DNA of 64,000 nucleotides from Paralithodes platypus. Taxonomy: Eukaryota > Arthropoda > Malacostraca > Decapoda > Lithodidae. Shown here piece by piece: positions 39,306 through 49,849 of the stretch. The DNA is taken from the NCBI GenBank assembly GCA_032716605.1, contig CM064502.1, positions 36,009,882 through 36,073,881 of the forward strand. Reading direction: 5' to 3'. A model generated the notes under the pieces. It was given only the letters and a program-made list of their open reading frames with translations, searched no databases and was not told the DNA's origin. Each line of letters opens with the position of its first letter. Position 1 is the stretch's first letter. Position numbers and translations under genes: made by a program.

Positions 39306-40229
39306 TCAAGTGCATTGTGCCAAAATGAGAGACGGTAGAGAGAGAGCAGAATGAAACCTGGAATTGTTTGGGCCCGAATTCAAATTCTCTATTAATTCTT
39401 CTTTTGTTGCAAGTACAAGGTCAAGAACATTATTACCACGGGTCGGCGATCGAACAAATTGATAGAGTGAACTCTCTTGCAAGTTCGCATACAAGTCATG
39501 TCCGGAGTGTGCAGTAAGAGTATCGCCCCACTTGGTCACAGGTAAATTAAAGTCGCCAAAAAATACGGTATCTTGTGAGTTACTTACATCTGCAATTTGT
39601 TCATAAATTTCTCGGTCAGTTTGCACTGATTGAGCTGGAGGTCTGTATATTAATGCAAGTATTATTTTTGTACCTTTATTATTCTTTATTAGCACAAAAG
39701 ATGTGTCGACATTCACAATTTGAGGTTTTGACAAGAGGGTCGGGTTAAGACTTTCTTTGATATAAAATAAAAAGCCACCTCCATTTTTATTTATTCGGCT
39801 TTTCTCAAACATTACATAACCGGGAAGTGAATACTCTGCTAAAAAGTCTCTATCTTCTGTATTGAGCCAAGATTCTGTTATACCAATCACATCATAATTT
39901 TCAGTAAACACTAGTTCCTCTAAATCTGAAAATTTATTGCGTATGCTACGAGCGTTTGCATAGAAAACCTTTAAAGTTGCGGTTTTAGAACTCGCAGAAC
40001 GTTCTTTAATCAACTTTTTGGTTCTGGTCGGATCTACATTTACATTCATGGCTGTCATCGGTCCTCGGTCGTTATCCCTGGCGGTTTTGAATTTGGGTCG
40101 TGTTGGTGGAGCCTTATCCAAATTCGCAGTTCTTGACGGATTAGCATTTAATTCCTTCGCAGGTTGCCGCCCTCGCTGTCTTCGGTCCTCCTTCCTGGTT
40201 GTCCTGTGCTGAGACGATTTCTTCTCCAA
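39306..40229 (-). pseudogene. CR1-like ORF2 endonuclease domain, truncated
   Basis: 307-codon frame. A basic amino part (QHRTTRKEDRRQRGRQP) precedes an AP-endonuclease: VFYANARSIRNK (Asn), ITESWLNTED (Glu), GGGFLFYIKE, LIYRPPA, FFGDFNLPVTKW and TRGNNVLDLVL. The last SDH motif is lost by a frameshift near 39345 (DHYS remains visible in another frame near 39305). No RT follows. Nuclease activity is unlikely without the final Asp-His. Confidence 0.8.
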
Positions 40230-40360
40230 AAATCCTTCACCGCATCGTTGAGAAGACGCCCAAAACGTGCTGCTCCCACCTGGTTCAGATGAACTCCATC
40301 GTCCGAAAACAAATGGTCATCGTAGTAGAAATTGTCCCAGGTGTCGACAATTACTGTAGT
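40215..40360 (-). pseudogene. CR1-like ORF1 C-terminus (SGNH block V)
   Basis: Minus translation reads VDTWDNFYYDDHLFSDDGVH followed by LNQVGAARFGRLLNDAVKDF, i.e. the end of an esterase domain with catalytic Asp-x-x-His, reading on into the overlap with ORF2. The same DGVHLNQVGAARFGRL coding stretch is found again in plus orientation at 41444-41488. Confidence 0.72.
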
Positions 40361-40470
40361 GTACTGTGTAGTGTACTGTAATGTAGTGTAGTGTAATGTA
40401 CTGTAATATAATATAGTGTAATGTAGTGTAATATAGTGTACTGTAATGTAGTGTAGTGTAATGTGCTTAA
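40350..40470. repeat. Degenerate TGTAG/TGTAA microsatellite
   Basis: Irregular 5-bp units TGTAG, TGTAA and TGTAC. It borders the truncated CR1-like ORF1. Confidence 0.8.
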
Positions 40471-40619
40471 CTATTACTGCATAACCTCAAAGTATAAAAA
40501 TAGCACGTCTTCAGTAATTTGACATGACCCTTTTGGTTTATGAGTCCTATGAGAGAAAGGGTAAGGAATGTCACCAATAGCCAACACATCCACACACCTG
40601 CCCACCCACTTCTTTTGTT

Positions 40620-40775
40620 TGTTCTTGATCCCGTTCTCCCTCATGCTTAGCCCTATTAGTTTTGAGATTTTAAGATGTTCGCCTTATTAGTCTGGTGATT
40701 TTAAGACCTTTCGTGCCATTTAGGTGTCGATTTTTTCCCAGCCGAGCGATAGGGAACCTACAATTTAGAAGAAAG
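40620..40775 (+). repeat. R1 repeat, partial copy
   Basis: CTTAGCCCTATTAGTTTTG, GGTGATTTTAAGACCTTTC, GCCATTTAGGTGTCGAT, GCCGAGCGATAGGGAACC. Truncated after the first hairpin block. Confidence 0.65.
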
Positions 40776-40984
40776 TGACCAATGGCTAACACATCCACAC
40801 ACCCGTATACCTTACCTTTATCCAGCCTGTCTCCCTCCCCCTCACCTGTGCCATACTAATTAGCGGTCCTCTGTGCTCCTCCACCTGTCGCCTCACCTGT
40901 TCCGTATATAGGGGGCGATATGGCGGTCACGTAAGGGGAAAATACTACCCGAAATACTGATCCTCGTTAGCTTAAATCATCCTT

Positions 40985-41150
40985 TACAGTACCGGTGACG
41001 TCATTATAACTTTATTCTGGCTACTATTAGACGATTTTATAGTTTTAATAAGGGTCTCTTGCAATTAACAGGCTTCGAACTATCTCACTTAACAACTTTT
41101 ACTACCACAGATCCTTCTTAAACTGCACAAAAATTGACTTTCATATATAA
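40985..41150. mobile_element. Partial relative of the TTAA MITE at 58997
   Basis: CAGTACCGGTGACGTCATTA, TTCTGGCTACTATTAGACGATTTTAT, CTACCACAGATCCTTCTTAA: collinear with 58997-59204 (CAGTACCAGGGACGTC, TTCTGGCACCCATTAGACGA, CTACCACAACTCCTTCCTAA). The TTAA termini are degraded. Confidence 0.6.
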
Positions 41151-41179
41151 TCTAAATAAAATCGTCTTTCTTTCTTTTT

Positions 41180-41435
41180 CTATGTGAGTGAGGGAGACAA
41201 AAGGCAAAACTGTCTGTAGCAAGTGCCTCCCCCAGAGTTCAAAGAGTGACATGGCCAAAATCAAGGGACGTTCGAGCCAAAAGGCCTGGACACACTGAGT
41301 TTGAAGCGCAATCCAATTCATAGGTAAAAGGAAAGACTGATTCTAGGAGAGAGTTCCAGAGATCAGCTGTTGAATAGAAGAAAGACTGAGAATAACGTTT
41401 CACTCTTGGGTGGGAGAGTTGCACATAGGAGTTGG
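41180..41435 (-). pseudogene. LINE RT C-terminal tail
   Basis: The minus frame reads LSHPRVKRYSQSFFYSTADL and LWNSLLESV, the basic tail typical after non-LTR RT domains (cf. NSFIPRTTTLWNSLPSS in Jockey). A shifted frame continues LERPLILAMSLFELWGRHLL, 3' UTR-like. Family uncertain. Confidence 0.55.
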
Positions 41436-41443
41436 ATTGTATT

Positions 41444-41488
41444 GGAGTTCATCTGAACCAGGTGGGAGCAGCACGTTTTGGGCGTCTT
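41444..41488 (+). repeat. Short inverted copy of CR1-like ORF1 end
   Basis: GGAGTTCATCTGAACCAGGT then GGGAGCAGCACGTTTTGGGC, identical or nearly so to the reverse complement of 40253-40297. Followed by a CT run. A 45-bp fragment flanked by unrelated sequence, perhaps a rearrangement product. Confidence 0.6.
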
Positions 41489-41711
41489 CTCTCTCTCTCT
41501 CTCATGAATGTGTTATGTTACTAACCCATCTGTCCCCTACTAACTTCCTAATCCTGCCACGGACATTCGTTCCAGGGTAGTAGTTCCCTTTCCGATTTTC
41601 CCTTACCCACTCTAAACCACTGTTTGGCCACTTAATCCTCAGTGTTTTGGAGGACAAGCAGCCTAGAGGGGTCACTAAATCTTCTGTTGCTTGATTTCCT
41701 TTGTACTCCTT

Positions 41712-41718
<7 letters not shown>

Positions 41719-41802
<84 letters not shown>

Positions 41803-41810
41803 TCTCTCTC
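41719..41810. repeat. (CT)n microsatellite
   Basis: About 90 bp of nearly pure TC dinucleotides with two ATCT interruptions. Confidence 0.95.
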
Positions 41811-41929
41811 GCAACCTTATTAACTATGTCATTATCTTGGTGTGGGCGTTTCATTAATATTTTAATAAAGTGCAGCACCTGGTAGTAAATCGTTGACTTT
41901 CACCTTCAAGTATGTACAATGCTTCTCAT

Positions 41930-42025
41930 TATTATTTATTAGAAGTGCAATAAACCCCCCTCAAGACCCCATCAAGTTAAATGTGTAAATTTGTTAATAG
42001 AAGAATGTCCTGGCCGAAGTCCAAA
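41930..42025 (-). repeat. R1 repeat, 3' fragment
   Basis: CCCCCTCAAGACCCCATCAAG, TTAATAGAAGAATGTCCTGGCCGAAG: reverse of the R1 end region. Confidence 0.5.
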
Positions 42026-42044
42026 CAATATTAGGTGACCATAT

Positions 42045-42335
42045 GATTGGTGGGCGGGCTTGTGGCTTCGGCTCCGCTGCATGTCTGCCTGCCGAGATCG
42101 GAACCTCTCCGGGTGGTCGGGGGACGGGGGAGTGCTGGAGCGACCTTGGTTACCCTGGTCTCTGGGTCTTCTCCTGGGTGACCTAGATGTGTGTGAATTT
42201 GTGTTTTTATCTGTGTTTGTTCATTGTTTTATGTTGTTTCTGTGTTTTCCCTGTTCTTGCTCTGTCTTGAGTCGGCCACCCCCAAGAAAAAAGGAAAACA
42301 AGATAATAAAATAGAATAAAATAGAATATAAAAAT
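42045..42335 (+). other. Possible LINE or SINE 3' region with A-rich tail
   Basis: GC-rich front (GGCTTCGGCTCCGCTGC), a T-rich middle (TTGTGTTTTTATCTGTG), TCGGCCACCCCCAAGAAAAAAGG, then an A-rich tail with AATAAAATAGAATA units. The layout suggests the 3' end of a retroelement, but I do not recognise the family. Confidence 0.35.
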
Positions 42336-42555
42336 AAAAATAGGAAAAATGGGGATTGGGCCTGAGCATATAGATAGATAGATAGGTAGATAGAAGATTG
42401 GATAGGTTAAACTCTGTTTGAGTAGAAACTGTTCAAACATTCAAGGATAGCTTAGGCCAGCTTAGAATAGGTTAGCTTGTTTAACTGAATAAAATAGTAC
42501 CAACACAATAGAAACACAAACCAATGAATCAAGATATACATCTGGCAGAGCTTAA

Positions 42556-42870
42556 TGGTTGTTGTTGTTGCTGTTCCCCAGGGTGTCTTGCCGAGCAGCC
42601 CTAAGGTCCCGAGCATGACCAAGGTCATAACCGAACGGCCCCACAAAACCCTCCCTGCTTACCACTAATAAAGCCCAGGAGACCGAAGCCACTGCAAGGC
42701 GGGGAGCTGAGGAGGGTGCGGAAACGCCCGGGAAACTAAAGCCCCACCCAAGGCCCTGTGCCCCTCAGCAATTATGAAGGGAAAGATGAGGGGCAAAGGA
42801 AAAATGTGACGCTTTGGCTCCCAATCGGCCAACATTTAGGTTGGCGGTGGGGATGTCAATCCACGGAAAA
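42556..42870 (-). repeat. CAA-tailed LINE 3' end
   Basis: Starts GTTGTTGTTGTTGCTGTTCC; reverse reading gives GGGCTGCTCGGCAAGACACC then GGGGAACAGCAACAAC. Same end as at 30072 and 32168. The sequence beyond 42650 is unassigned 3' UTR-like material. Confidence 0.55.
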
Positions 42871-43790
42871 GACGCCGTCACTTAAGATCTAGAAAACATA
42901 TAAGTAAAAGGAACAGTCAGAGTAAGGGTAATGATTCTTTAATGTGATTCATGGAGCAGATGTCATTTGAGGAATATGCTGGACGAATTAAGCTTAGTTA
43001 TTTAGGAGCACAAACATACCAAATTGATTTTATCCTGCACGAACCAAACAATTGGAAGGATTTACTTTATTTCCTGTGAATAAGGAAGCCTGACAAATTG
43101 TCGTTTAACAGTGGTTTTGCGACAACTTTCCATATTAATTTTCTCTGCAAAATGAGTGAACATATACTGTATATATATTTAAATAGTCTAGGATTTATAT
43201 AGTTACTTTGTTTCATTACATCCTTGACGTTGATCGGATTTCTGATCTTTAATTTGGATTCAATGCACAAATTTCAACCGATATATATCCTCACTACATC
43301 GTATATGTTTCCATGTTTCTGTATATCCTAAAATATATTCCTCCAAATTCGTTTCTGACACGAGGTTTAGCTACTAAATGACCTCTGGGTCATATTGTTT
43401 TTTATGACAGTGAATAACACTAATCAACTAACTTTCACAGGTAAAACTGACTCCGATTAAATTTCGCTAGTGGAAATGTTTATAAGATCGAATGATTTTT
43501 GCTCGAGCCAGATGCTCACCTGGGAAATCTTGGTTGAATTTGCCGAGTGTTGGAGTTCAATGTTGCTGCTCATTTTATTTGTATGTAATAGTCGTAAGGG
43601 CAACAATATAACGTTTGCTTGTTTGGGTTTACATGAGCAGTTTTCAGAGGTTTAGCATCTGCACAATAGGTTAGACCTAGCTGAATAAATAGTTAGAGAA
43701 AGGCTTCATTCCAGACCCATGAAATATTCTTTTTGTTATAAGGCAACAACAGTTATTAGATATCCACCTCATCAACAGCATGCTTTCGAT
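42871..43790. other. Unassigned AT-rich sequence
   Basis: No gene or repeat recognised. Small ORFs lack similarity that I can see. Confidence 0.4.
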
Positions 43791-43799
43791 TGCGCGTAA

Positions 43800-44240
43800 A
43801 TATCTAGCCAACGCTTTAAGGACGTCATTGATTGAATAGCTGTTTGTAACATTGTCAAAGTGACCTAAAGGACATACAATTTGATATTGTAAAGGTGACA
43901 TAAATACCTGTTGATTTAGTAATTGAGTTCAATATTGTAAAAAGGGATTTAAGAACGCGGATCGATAATTGTTTACTAGTATTGTCATGGTGATGTAAAT
44001 ACATACAGATTCATTATTTGTGTTTAATATGATTAAGGTGATTTAATCACATTTAAAGGAATAATTGATACTGATATTGTCATGGTGATGTAAATACCTA
44101 TGGGTTCATTATTCGTGTTTAATATGATTAAGGTGATTTAATCCCATGTAAAGGAATCTGTGATTCTGATAGTGTCAGAGTGATGTGAGAGCATTTTGAT
44201 AAAATCCTCGGTCCTAATTTTGTTAAAGTGATTAAAGGAC
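43800..44240. repeat. Degenerate tandem repeat, about 95-bp unit
   Basis: Units share TATTGTCATGGTGATGTAAATAC, TTCATTATT(T/C)GTGTTTAATA and TGATTAAGGTGATTTAATC; two good copies (about 43980-44170) with eroded ones on both sides (CATTGTCAAAGTGACC near 43852, GTGTCAGAGTGATGTG near 44179). An old tandem array. Confidence 0.7.
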
Positions 44241-44599
44241 ATATGAGGGATAGTTATAGTATAGTTTTTTCAACCATTATCAATATAGTGATGTGCCTTT
44301 GGTTCGAAGTCGAAGTGATTCAAGACTCTGAATAGCGATTGTCCAGATAGGTAGTAATGGGAATGTAAACATTCCAAAGTGCAAACTATACTGGGCCGTC
44401 GTAGGTATTCAAATAATAGTTTGAACTCATCTGGACTCGAACAGATAATCAATTGCTATGGGTTATATGGTTACCATGGGAGTTTGTTAAATTAAGACGC
44501 AAACTTCCAAACAACTGTCGAATTATTCCTACCCTAGTAGAACAGTGAATGTAAGTTTAAATATTACAAATATTAATATTATTATTATTAGTATTATTA

Positions 44600-45120
44600 G
44601 GGGTTCGACCCCTACGGGGAACCCCTATTGTAATCATTAAACCCACTTATTCATCCACATTCTTTTTACACGCCGGTTTTGACATAATAACTCCAGAACC
44701 GCAATTTGGATCAGGATCAAACTTTCACAAGAGGTGCGTTTTTGTATTGGGCAACTTTTGATATACTAAACATCCGGCATGGCGGCCAAACAAGTCCGTG
44801 ACAGCCGATTTCCCGAAATATTTGACGCATAAATACCGTCTCTCCCACTCATAGGAAATGATTGGGCTTTGGCATATGGACTCCACTACTAATGCTCCAC
44901 AAACGTTATAGAGAAGGTTTTGCTTTTGCACGTGGGTTTTTTTCCGGCAATCTTGAAAAAACTCTAATTCCACTTAAAATTCCACATCTTGAAAACTATG
45001 CCGATGATCAAAGCCATAGTATGCATAGTTGGGTGAGGCTCGCGATTCCGAACGTTTTGATATCAACAGAAATAAATGGGTGTAATAGTTTGGCCGCAGC
45101 ATTGAAAACTGTCTATTCTT
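44600..45120. repeat. R3 repeat copy 1
   Basis: Begins after an ATT microsatellite with AGGGGTTCGACCCCTACGGG then GAACCCCT, a strong hairpin. It continues with AATAACTCCAGAACCGCAAT, TTTTGTATTGGGCAACTTTTG, GGCGGCCAAACA. The second copy at 45785-45910 shares CAATAACTCCGGAACTGC and TTGTATTGGGCAACTTTTG. Family unknown, non-coding. Confidence 0.6.
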
Positions 45121-45426
45121 AAATTAATTTAAAACCGTATTCGCTACCCACACAAAGTTTACCGTCTACAGTCTATAGGCTTCCACGCATCCCCCAGTTT
45201 TGCTTAATAACATAGTCAATTTATTATTCAAATCTATTATTCCTTTTTTATTTAACTCTCTCAAAACAGTTCGAGACCCTACAAATTACACCAATTATTT
45301 AGCCAACCTACCTATACATACCTACCCTACCAAATAATAATGATAATTCAAATAAATTTTTGGTGAATAACAGAGTATTGGCTAAGGCTTTTAACAATTC
45401 CTCCCGTTGCCAAATGCTTTGTTTAA

Positions 45427-45653
45427 CCCTCTCCGACATATGACGCAATTTTGACCCTATTAGGGATACTTTAAAGCCTTTATTACCATCAGGGGTATTT
45501 ACAAACCTTTAGTTTAGTTACTTCAACCTCTGCAGTTGTCTTTGAGTTAGCTGTGGGCAGAAAACTAATTTTGGAGAGGTAATTATAAGATTGAGAGAAC
45601 TTTATTTCTTATTGCTAATCTGGCAACCTCTGCATCATATGAGTCTGAAGGGG
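45427..45653. mobile_element. 227-bp TTAA-flanked MITE
   Basis: Ends CCCTCTCCGACATATGACGC and, inverted, CCCCTTCAGACTCATATGATGC, with TTAA at 45423-45426 and 45654-45657. The TTAA-CCC ends are the piggyBac signature. Non-coding interior. Confidence 0.72.
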
Positions 45654-45784
45654 TTAATAACAAAGTTCTAGACCTTACAGTTTTGTCAATTTTTGGTGTG
45701 GTGTGACTTACCTTTTCTCCTCCCTCAAACAGCAAGCAGCGTTATCAGGGATTCAAGTAGTATTGCACGCTTCTATAAAAATAT

Positions 45785-45910
45785 ATATAGTCCGGTTTTT
45801 ACCCAATAACTCCGGAACTGCTTGTCGGATCGGGACCAAATTTTGACACAAGGTGCATTTTTGTATTGGGCAACTTTTGATATGATATCCAAAATGGTGG
45901 CCAGAGACGC
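45785..45910. repeat. R3 repeat copy 2
   Basis: CCAATAACTCCGGAACTGC, CGGGACCAAATTTTGACACA, TTTTTGTATTGGGCAACTTT and ATGGTGGCCAGAGACG, parallel to 44685-44795. Confidence 0.6.
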
Positions 45911-47395
45911 CCATGGCAGCCTTTCACACCCAACCCATCTCGTCCTATCTAATTTTATGTTGAACTCTATTGTTCTTGATCCCACTATAGGACTCGGTAG
46001 CCTATTCCACATATCTACAACTCTGTTACTAAACGAATAGAGGCAGATCCCTTACACACCCAGTCTCTCTCTGTCGTTCGTTTGTTTGCACACCGGTACA
46101 AATGAGGCAGATCCCTTACACATGCAACTAAGATGAACATGGGAATCTGCAGAGAGACAAGTGGCCCACATAAGGCAGATCCCTTTCACATCCAACCCAT
46201 TTCGTCCATATGGCTATCTGATTTATCTTGAAATTCTCTATTGTTCTTGATCCCACTATAGCACTAGGTAGCCTATTTCACATATCAACGACTCTGTTAC
46301 GAGAGGCAGATCCCTTACACAGCCAATCTCTCTCTCTCTCTTATTTGCACACTTGTACAAATGAGGCAGATCCCTTACATATGCTACCAAGATGAAAATG
46401 GGAGTCTGCAGTGAGCCAATTGGCCCACACACGGCAGATCCCTTTCACACCCTACTCATCTCGTTCTATCAAGTTTTATGTTGAAGCTCTATTATTATTG
46501 ATCCTACTATAGCACTCGGTAGCCTATTCCACATATCTACAACTATTATACCAAGCGAATAGAGGCAGATCCCTTATACAGCCAATCTCTTTCTCTCTCG
46601 CTCTTGTTTGTTTGCACACCGGTACAAATGAGGCAGATCCCTTACACATTCAACCAAGATGAAAATGGGAGTCTGCAGAGCCAAGTGGCCCACATAAGGC
46701 AGATCCCTTTCACACCCAACCCATCTCATAAATGTTACCTGTTATTTACACTACTTACTGACAGTAATACCAGAAATACCCATGTTATCATATACCTGCA
46801 ACCAAAACATAATTGTAAGAAATATGAACATAAGAAAATGGGAGTCTGTAGAGAGCCAATTGGCCCACACAAGACAGATCCTTTTCACACCCAACCCATC
46901 TCATAAAAACTCTCTCTCATTTATCTGTCTTCCTTACATTTATGACATCCTAGTCTCTGTCTCTCTCACAAATGAGAACATAAGAAAACCGGAGTTTGCA
47001 GAGAGCCGATTGGCCCACACATGTCAGATCCCTTTCACACCCAATCCATCCCGCGCGCTCTCTCTCTCTCTCTCTCATATTTATCGCTATCTTCCTTACG
47101 TTTATGACATCCTATTCTCTCTTGCCATACTCTCTCTCTCTCCCTCACAAATGAGAACATAAACAAAATAAGGAAATGGGAGTCTGCAGAGAGCCAATTG
47201 ACCTACACATGGCAGGTCCCTTTCACACCCAACCAATCTCGTTCTATCTAATTTCAAGTTAAAGCTATATTGTTCTTGATCCCATTATAGCACTCGGTAG
47301 CCTATTCCACATATCTACAACTCTGTTACTAAACAAATAGAGGCAGATCCCTTATACAGTCAATCTCTCCCTCTCTCGCTCATGTTTGTTTGCAC
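45905..47395 (-). repeat. Tandem array of CR1 3' ends
   Basis: In minus orientation each unit contains part of the CR1 ORF2 C-terminus (GTGGAATAGGCTACC then ATAGTGGGATCAAGAAC) and the 3' UTR (GGATCTGCCTTATGTGGGCC, CTCTGCAGACTCCCAT, TTATGTTC). Long units start near 45985, 46258, 46508 and 47288; shorter ones containing only the UTR lie near 46690, 46840, 46990 and 47170. CT runs separate several units. Single 5'-truncated insertions would not repeat the same segment head to tail, so amplification in tandem is likely. Confidence 0.8.
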
Positions 47396-47671
47396 AATCT
47401 GTTCCTTCTGTAGTTTCTCCATGCCCGATAAGTTTAATGATCTTTTGATATCTGTGACATTGCTTTTGTATCCAACACAATACCCTGCTTGCAAAACCGC
47501 TCGAACCCCGGACAACGTTGCTTGCAACTTTAATTATTATTATTGCCATCACTGGTAATGGCGAGAATAGCTAAGGTGTTCTGAAAGTCACCTTGTGATT
47601 GAAAAGAGACAATGACACAGAGATGTAGAGTCAGGCGTAAATGTAGTTGTGGCATTAGTAATTTAACTAAA

Positions 47672-47674
<3 letters not shown>
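47396..47674. other. Unassigned spacer
   Basis: Non-coding; nothing recognised. Confidence 0.4.
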
Positions 47675-47728
<54 letters not shown>

Positions 47729-47740
47729 TATATATATATA
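47675..47740. repeat. (TA)n microsatellite, left flank of DIRS element
   Basis: Pure AT dinucleotides to 47723, then TTATTTATATATATA. Similar AT sequence follows the right end (56444 on), so the DIRS element probably inserted into a TA-repeat tract. Confidence 0.9.
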
Positions 47741-48049
47741 TTTATTAGTGGCCCCTCCATCATTGACGAACATGCCTATTACATAAGGCATCCTCTTCAA
47801 ACACTAATCCGCCGTAGTTTGAATCTACCGCGCAGAGCATTTAAAAACTGAGGAGCCTTCATCATGAGCGCACGCGACCTCACTCATGGCTTCAGTCATT
47901 ATGAATTGGGTTCTCACTACGAAAAAACTTCGTAAAAAATAAAAACAAAAAGAAAATAAGAATAACTATCCAATAAGCTTTCCATCATATCGTGGATGTA
48001 CTTGTGTGGATTTCTGACCAGACGCTGAATCAGGCGTCATTCCTCCTTC
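47741..48049 (+). repeat. DIRS left inverted terminal repeat
   Basis: Starts TTTATTAGTGGCCCCTCCAT and ends GCGTCATTCCTCCTTC. It matches the reverse complement of 56093-56401; the visible difference is four bases at the tip (CTCC against GTAA after GGCCC). Confidence 0.93.
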
Positions 48050-49849
48050 TTTGCTCTGCGCTCAGCCTGCCCGGACGTACCTTTCAGGCTCCGCTGGTTC
48101 CGCATTCGTTGCGTCCCTAGTGAGTTTTTTCTCATTTGTTTACTCTAGGATGTATCGAGTAAGGTTAGGATAGGCGTAGCAGGAGTGTCCTGGGCTGGTT
48201 GCCCGCAGTGCAGTGTATTTTGGGTCGTATGTATGGGGCATCTATTTCGGATGTACCCTCGTGGTCCTGTTGTGGACACGTGAACTTTTCACAGTTGTGT
48301 TAGTTGGTGATGCAGGCGGCTTTCATTACGCGTTAATTATTGCTGCCTTTTATCCTTCTGATGAGGTAAGCTGTGTGTTTGCTGACGTTCCCAGCGTATT
48401 TGTCTTCACTTAGTGAAGTTTTTTCTGGGTCCGTGTCAGGCTTCCCGGGGTGGGAAGTTATCGCTTCGGTGGTGTGTTGGCGGTGGTTCCTGTTGTGATA
48501 TTCCAGTGTGTGTTTATATTTCAACTATTTTCATGCCGTCTACCTAGGCCTAGCCAGCCGCTCGTAGCTTTGCCACATGTCTAGTGTTATTATTTATTTT
48601 ATAAATATGCCCTACTGTGTCATGTGTATCCGGGTTTTAGTTGTGTATTGGCTAATTCCTCGGACTATATTTGTTTCCTGGTTTAGTTGTGTATTGGCTA
48701 ATTCCACGGATTATGTTGTGACCTTGGTTAGTCGTGCGTGTCTCTCCTCGTGTCGTATTGTTCAGATGGTGTCTGTTCAGGGTGGGGTTTGCCTTCCGGC
48801 GGGTTTTTTCTCGGTTTCACCATGAAAAATCCTGACCGATGAGCAGTGTTGGGCCACACGTGGTTTTTAACTCTGGCTGGTTCCCCGGCGTGGGGAGGTG
48901 TCTGTGGCTCTCCAGGACTGCGTCTCTGTGGGTGCCTGGTTTCAGGCCTCCTTTAAATTCCCGGCGGGATGGCTGTACCCATCCTTACATATATATATAG
49001 ATATATATAAAGAAACGACGTTCTTGAGAACACTCGTTTTTTATAGGTTTTTCTACCTGGTTTACGACAACCACATGGAAAACCTAGCTGTTGTTTAGGC
49101 GTTCCTCCCCGGCGATCTTTTACAAAGAAGTGGGGTCAGGAACTTGTGGGGTTAACTTTTAGACTTCTCACCCGGCGGGTGCACCTGAGCAGGGTGGGAT
49201 AAACGACTTAGGTCTCATATAGTTAACCAATCCATTTGAGTGATACTCTGTGTATCGCTGCCTTTACTCTTACGGCAATTGAAGGTTCAGTGAGGTTTAA
49301 CCAAATCGATTCCCACACCCGGCGGGTGCCCCTAAGTGGAGGAACTAAGGAATTTATAAACAAATTCAATTTCGATTAACCTTAATTGGGTGATACTTTC
49401 AGTATCGCCGCCTTCTATTTTTACGACGATCGTTTGGGACAATTCGTTAAAAAATCAGATCTCGTATATTCCTGCCCTGGGCTATTCTACTAAAATATTT
49501 CAAGGGCCGGCGTCTTTATGAGGGGGGGCTTTGTTACAAAATTGAATCTTGAGACAGTCACCACCTCCTACAGACTATAAGTGCCATACTGGACCATTAT
49601 ATCAGAGGGTATTCTTCATGTTCTTTAGCTAAGAAGATTTGTTTAGCCTCTTTACACCCAGCCGCGTAGCGGGATGTGTTAGCTGTGTCTTTGCATCCCG
49701 TTACCCGGCGGGTTATTAACACTTGTATGCGAACACGTGGGTTAACCTTATGAGCATTAATTCCTGGAAATTTTTCTTTATTTTTCCAGAGCTGAGCTCC
49801 GGCGGACCAATACAGACCCGGCGGTAGTTTCCTCACACCAGTCTCTGTC
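48050..49849 (+). other. DIRS 5' leader with repeated CCCGGCGGG motifs
   Basis: About 1.8 kb without a convincing gene. CCCGGCGGGTG or close variants occur near 48795, 48959, 49151, 49318 and 49683. A degenerate direct repeat of about 165 bp is present: 49145-49280 and 49310-49435 both run from CCCGGCGGGTGC to GTGATACT, GTATCGC and an ACGGC/ACGACG stretch. Inverted TGATACT/AGTATCG-type pairs could form small hairpins. A role in translation or packaging is speculation. Confidence 0.5.

Larger units (their letters stand above)
39190..40375 (-). mobile_element. Second CR1-like LINE family, 5' fragment
   Basis: The minus strand holds the C-terminal end of an esterase-type ORF1 (40360-40215) followed by the ORF2 endonuclease (40229-39306), the same overlap arrangement as in the intact CR1, but the sequence is diverged enough to be another family. 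It starts inside ORF1 next to a TGTAG microsatellite and ends before RT, close to the poly(A) of Jockey copy 2. Confidence 0.75.

Noticed and set aside
41642..41885. Two ORFs over the CT run
   Set aside because: Microsatellite translation.
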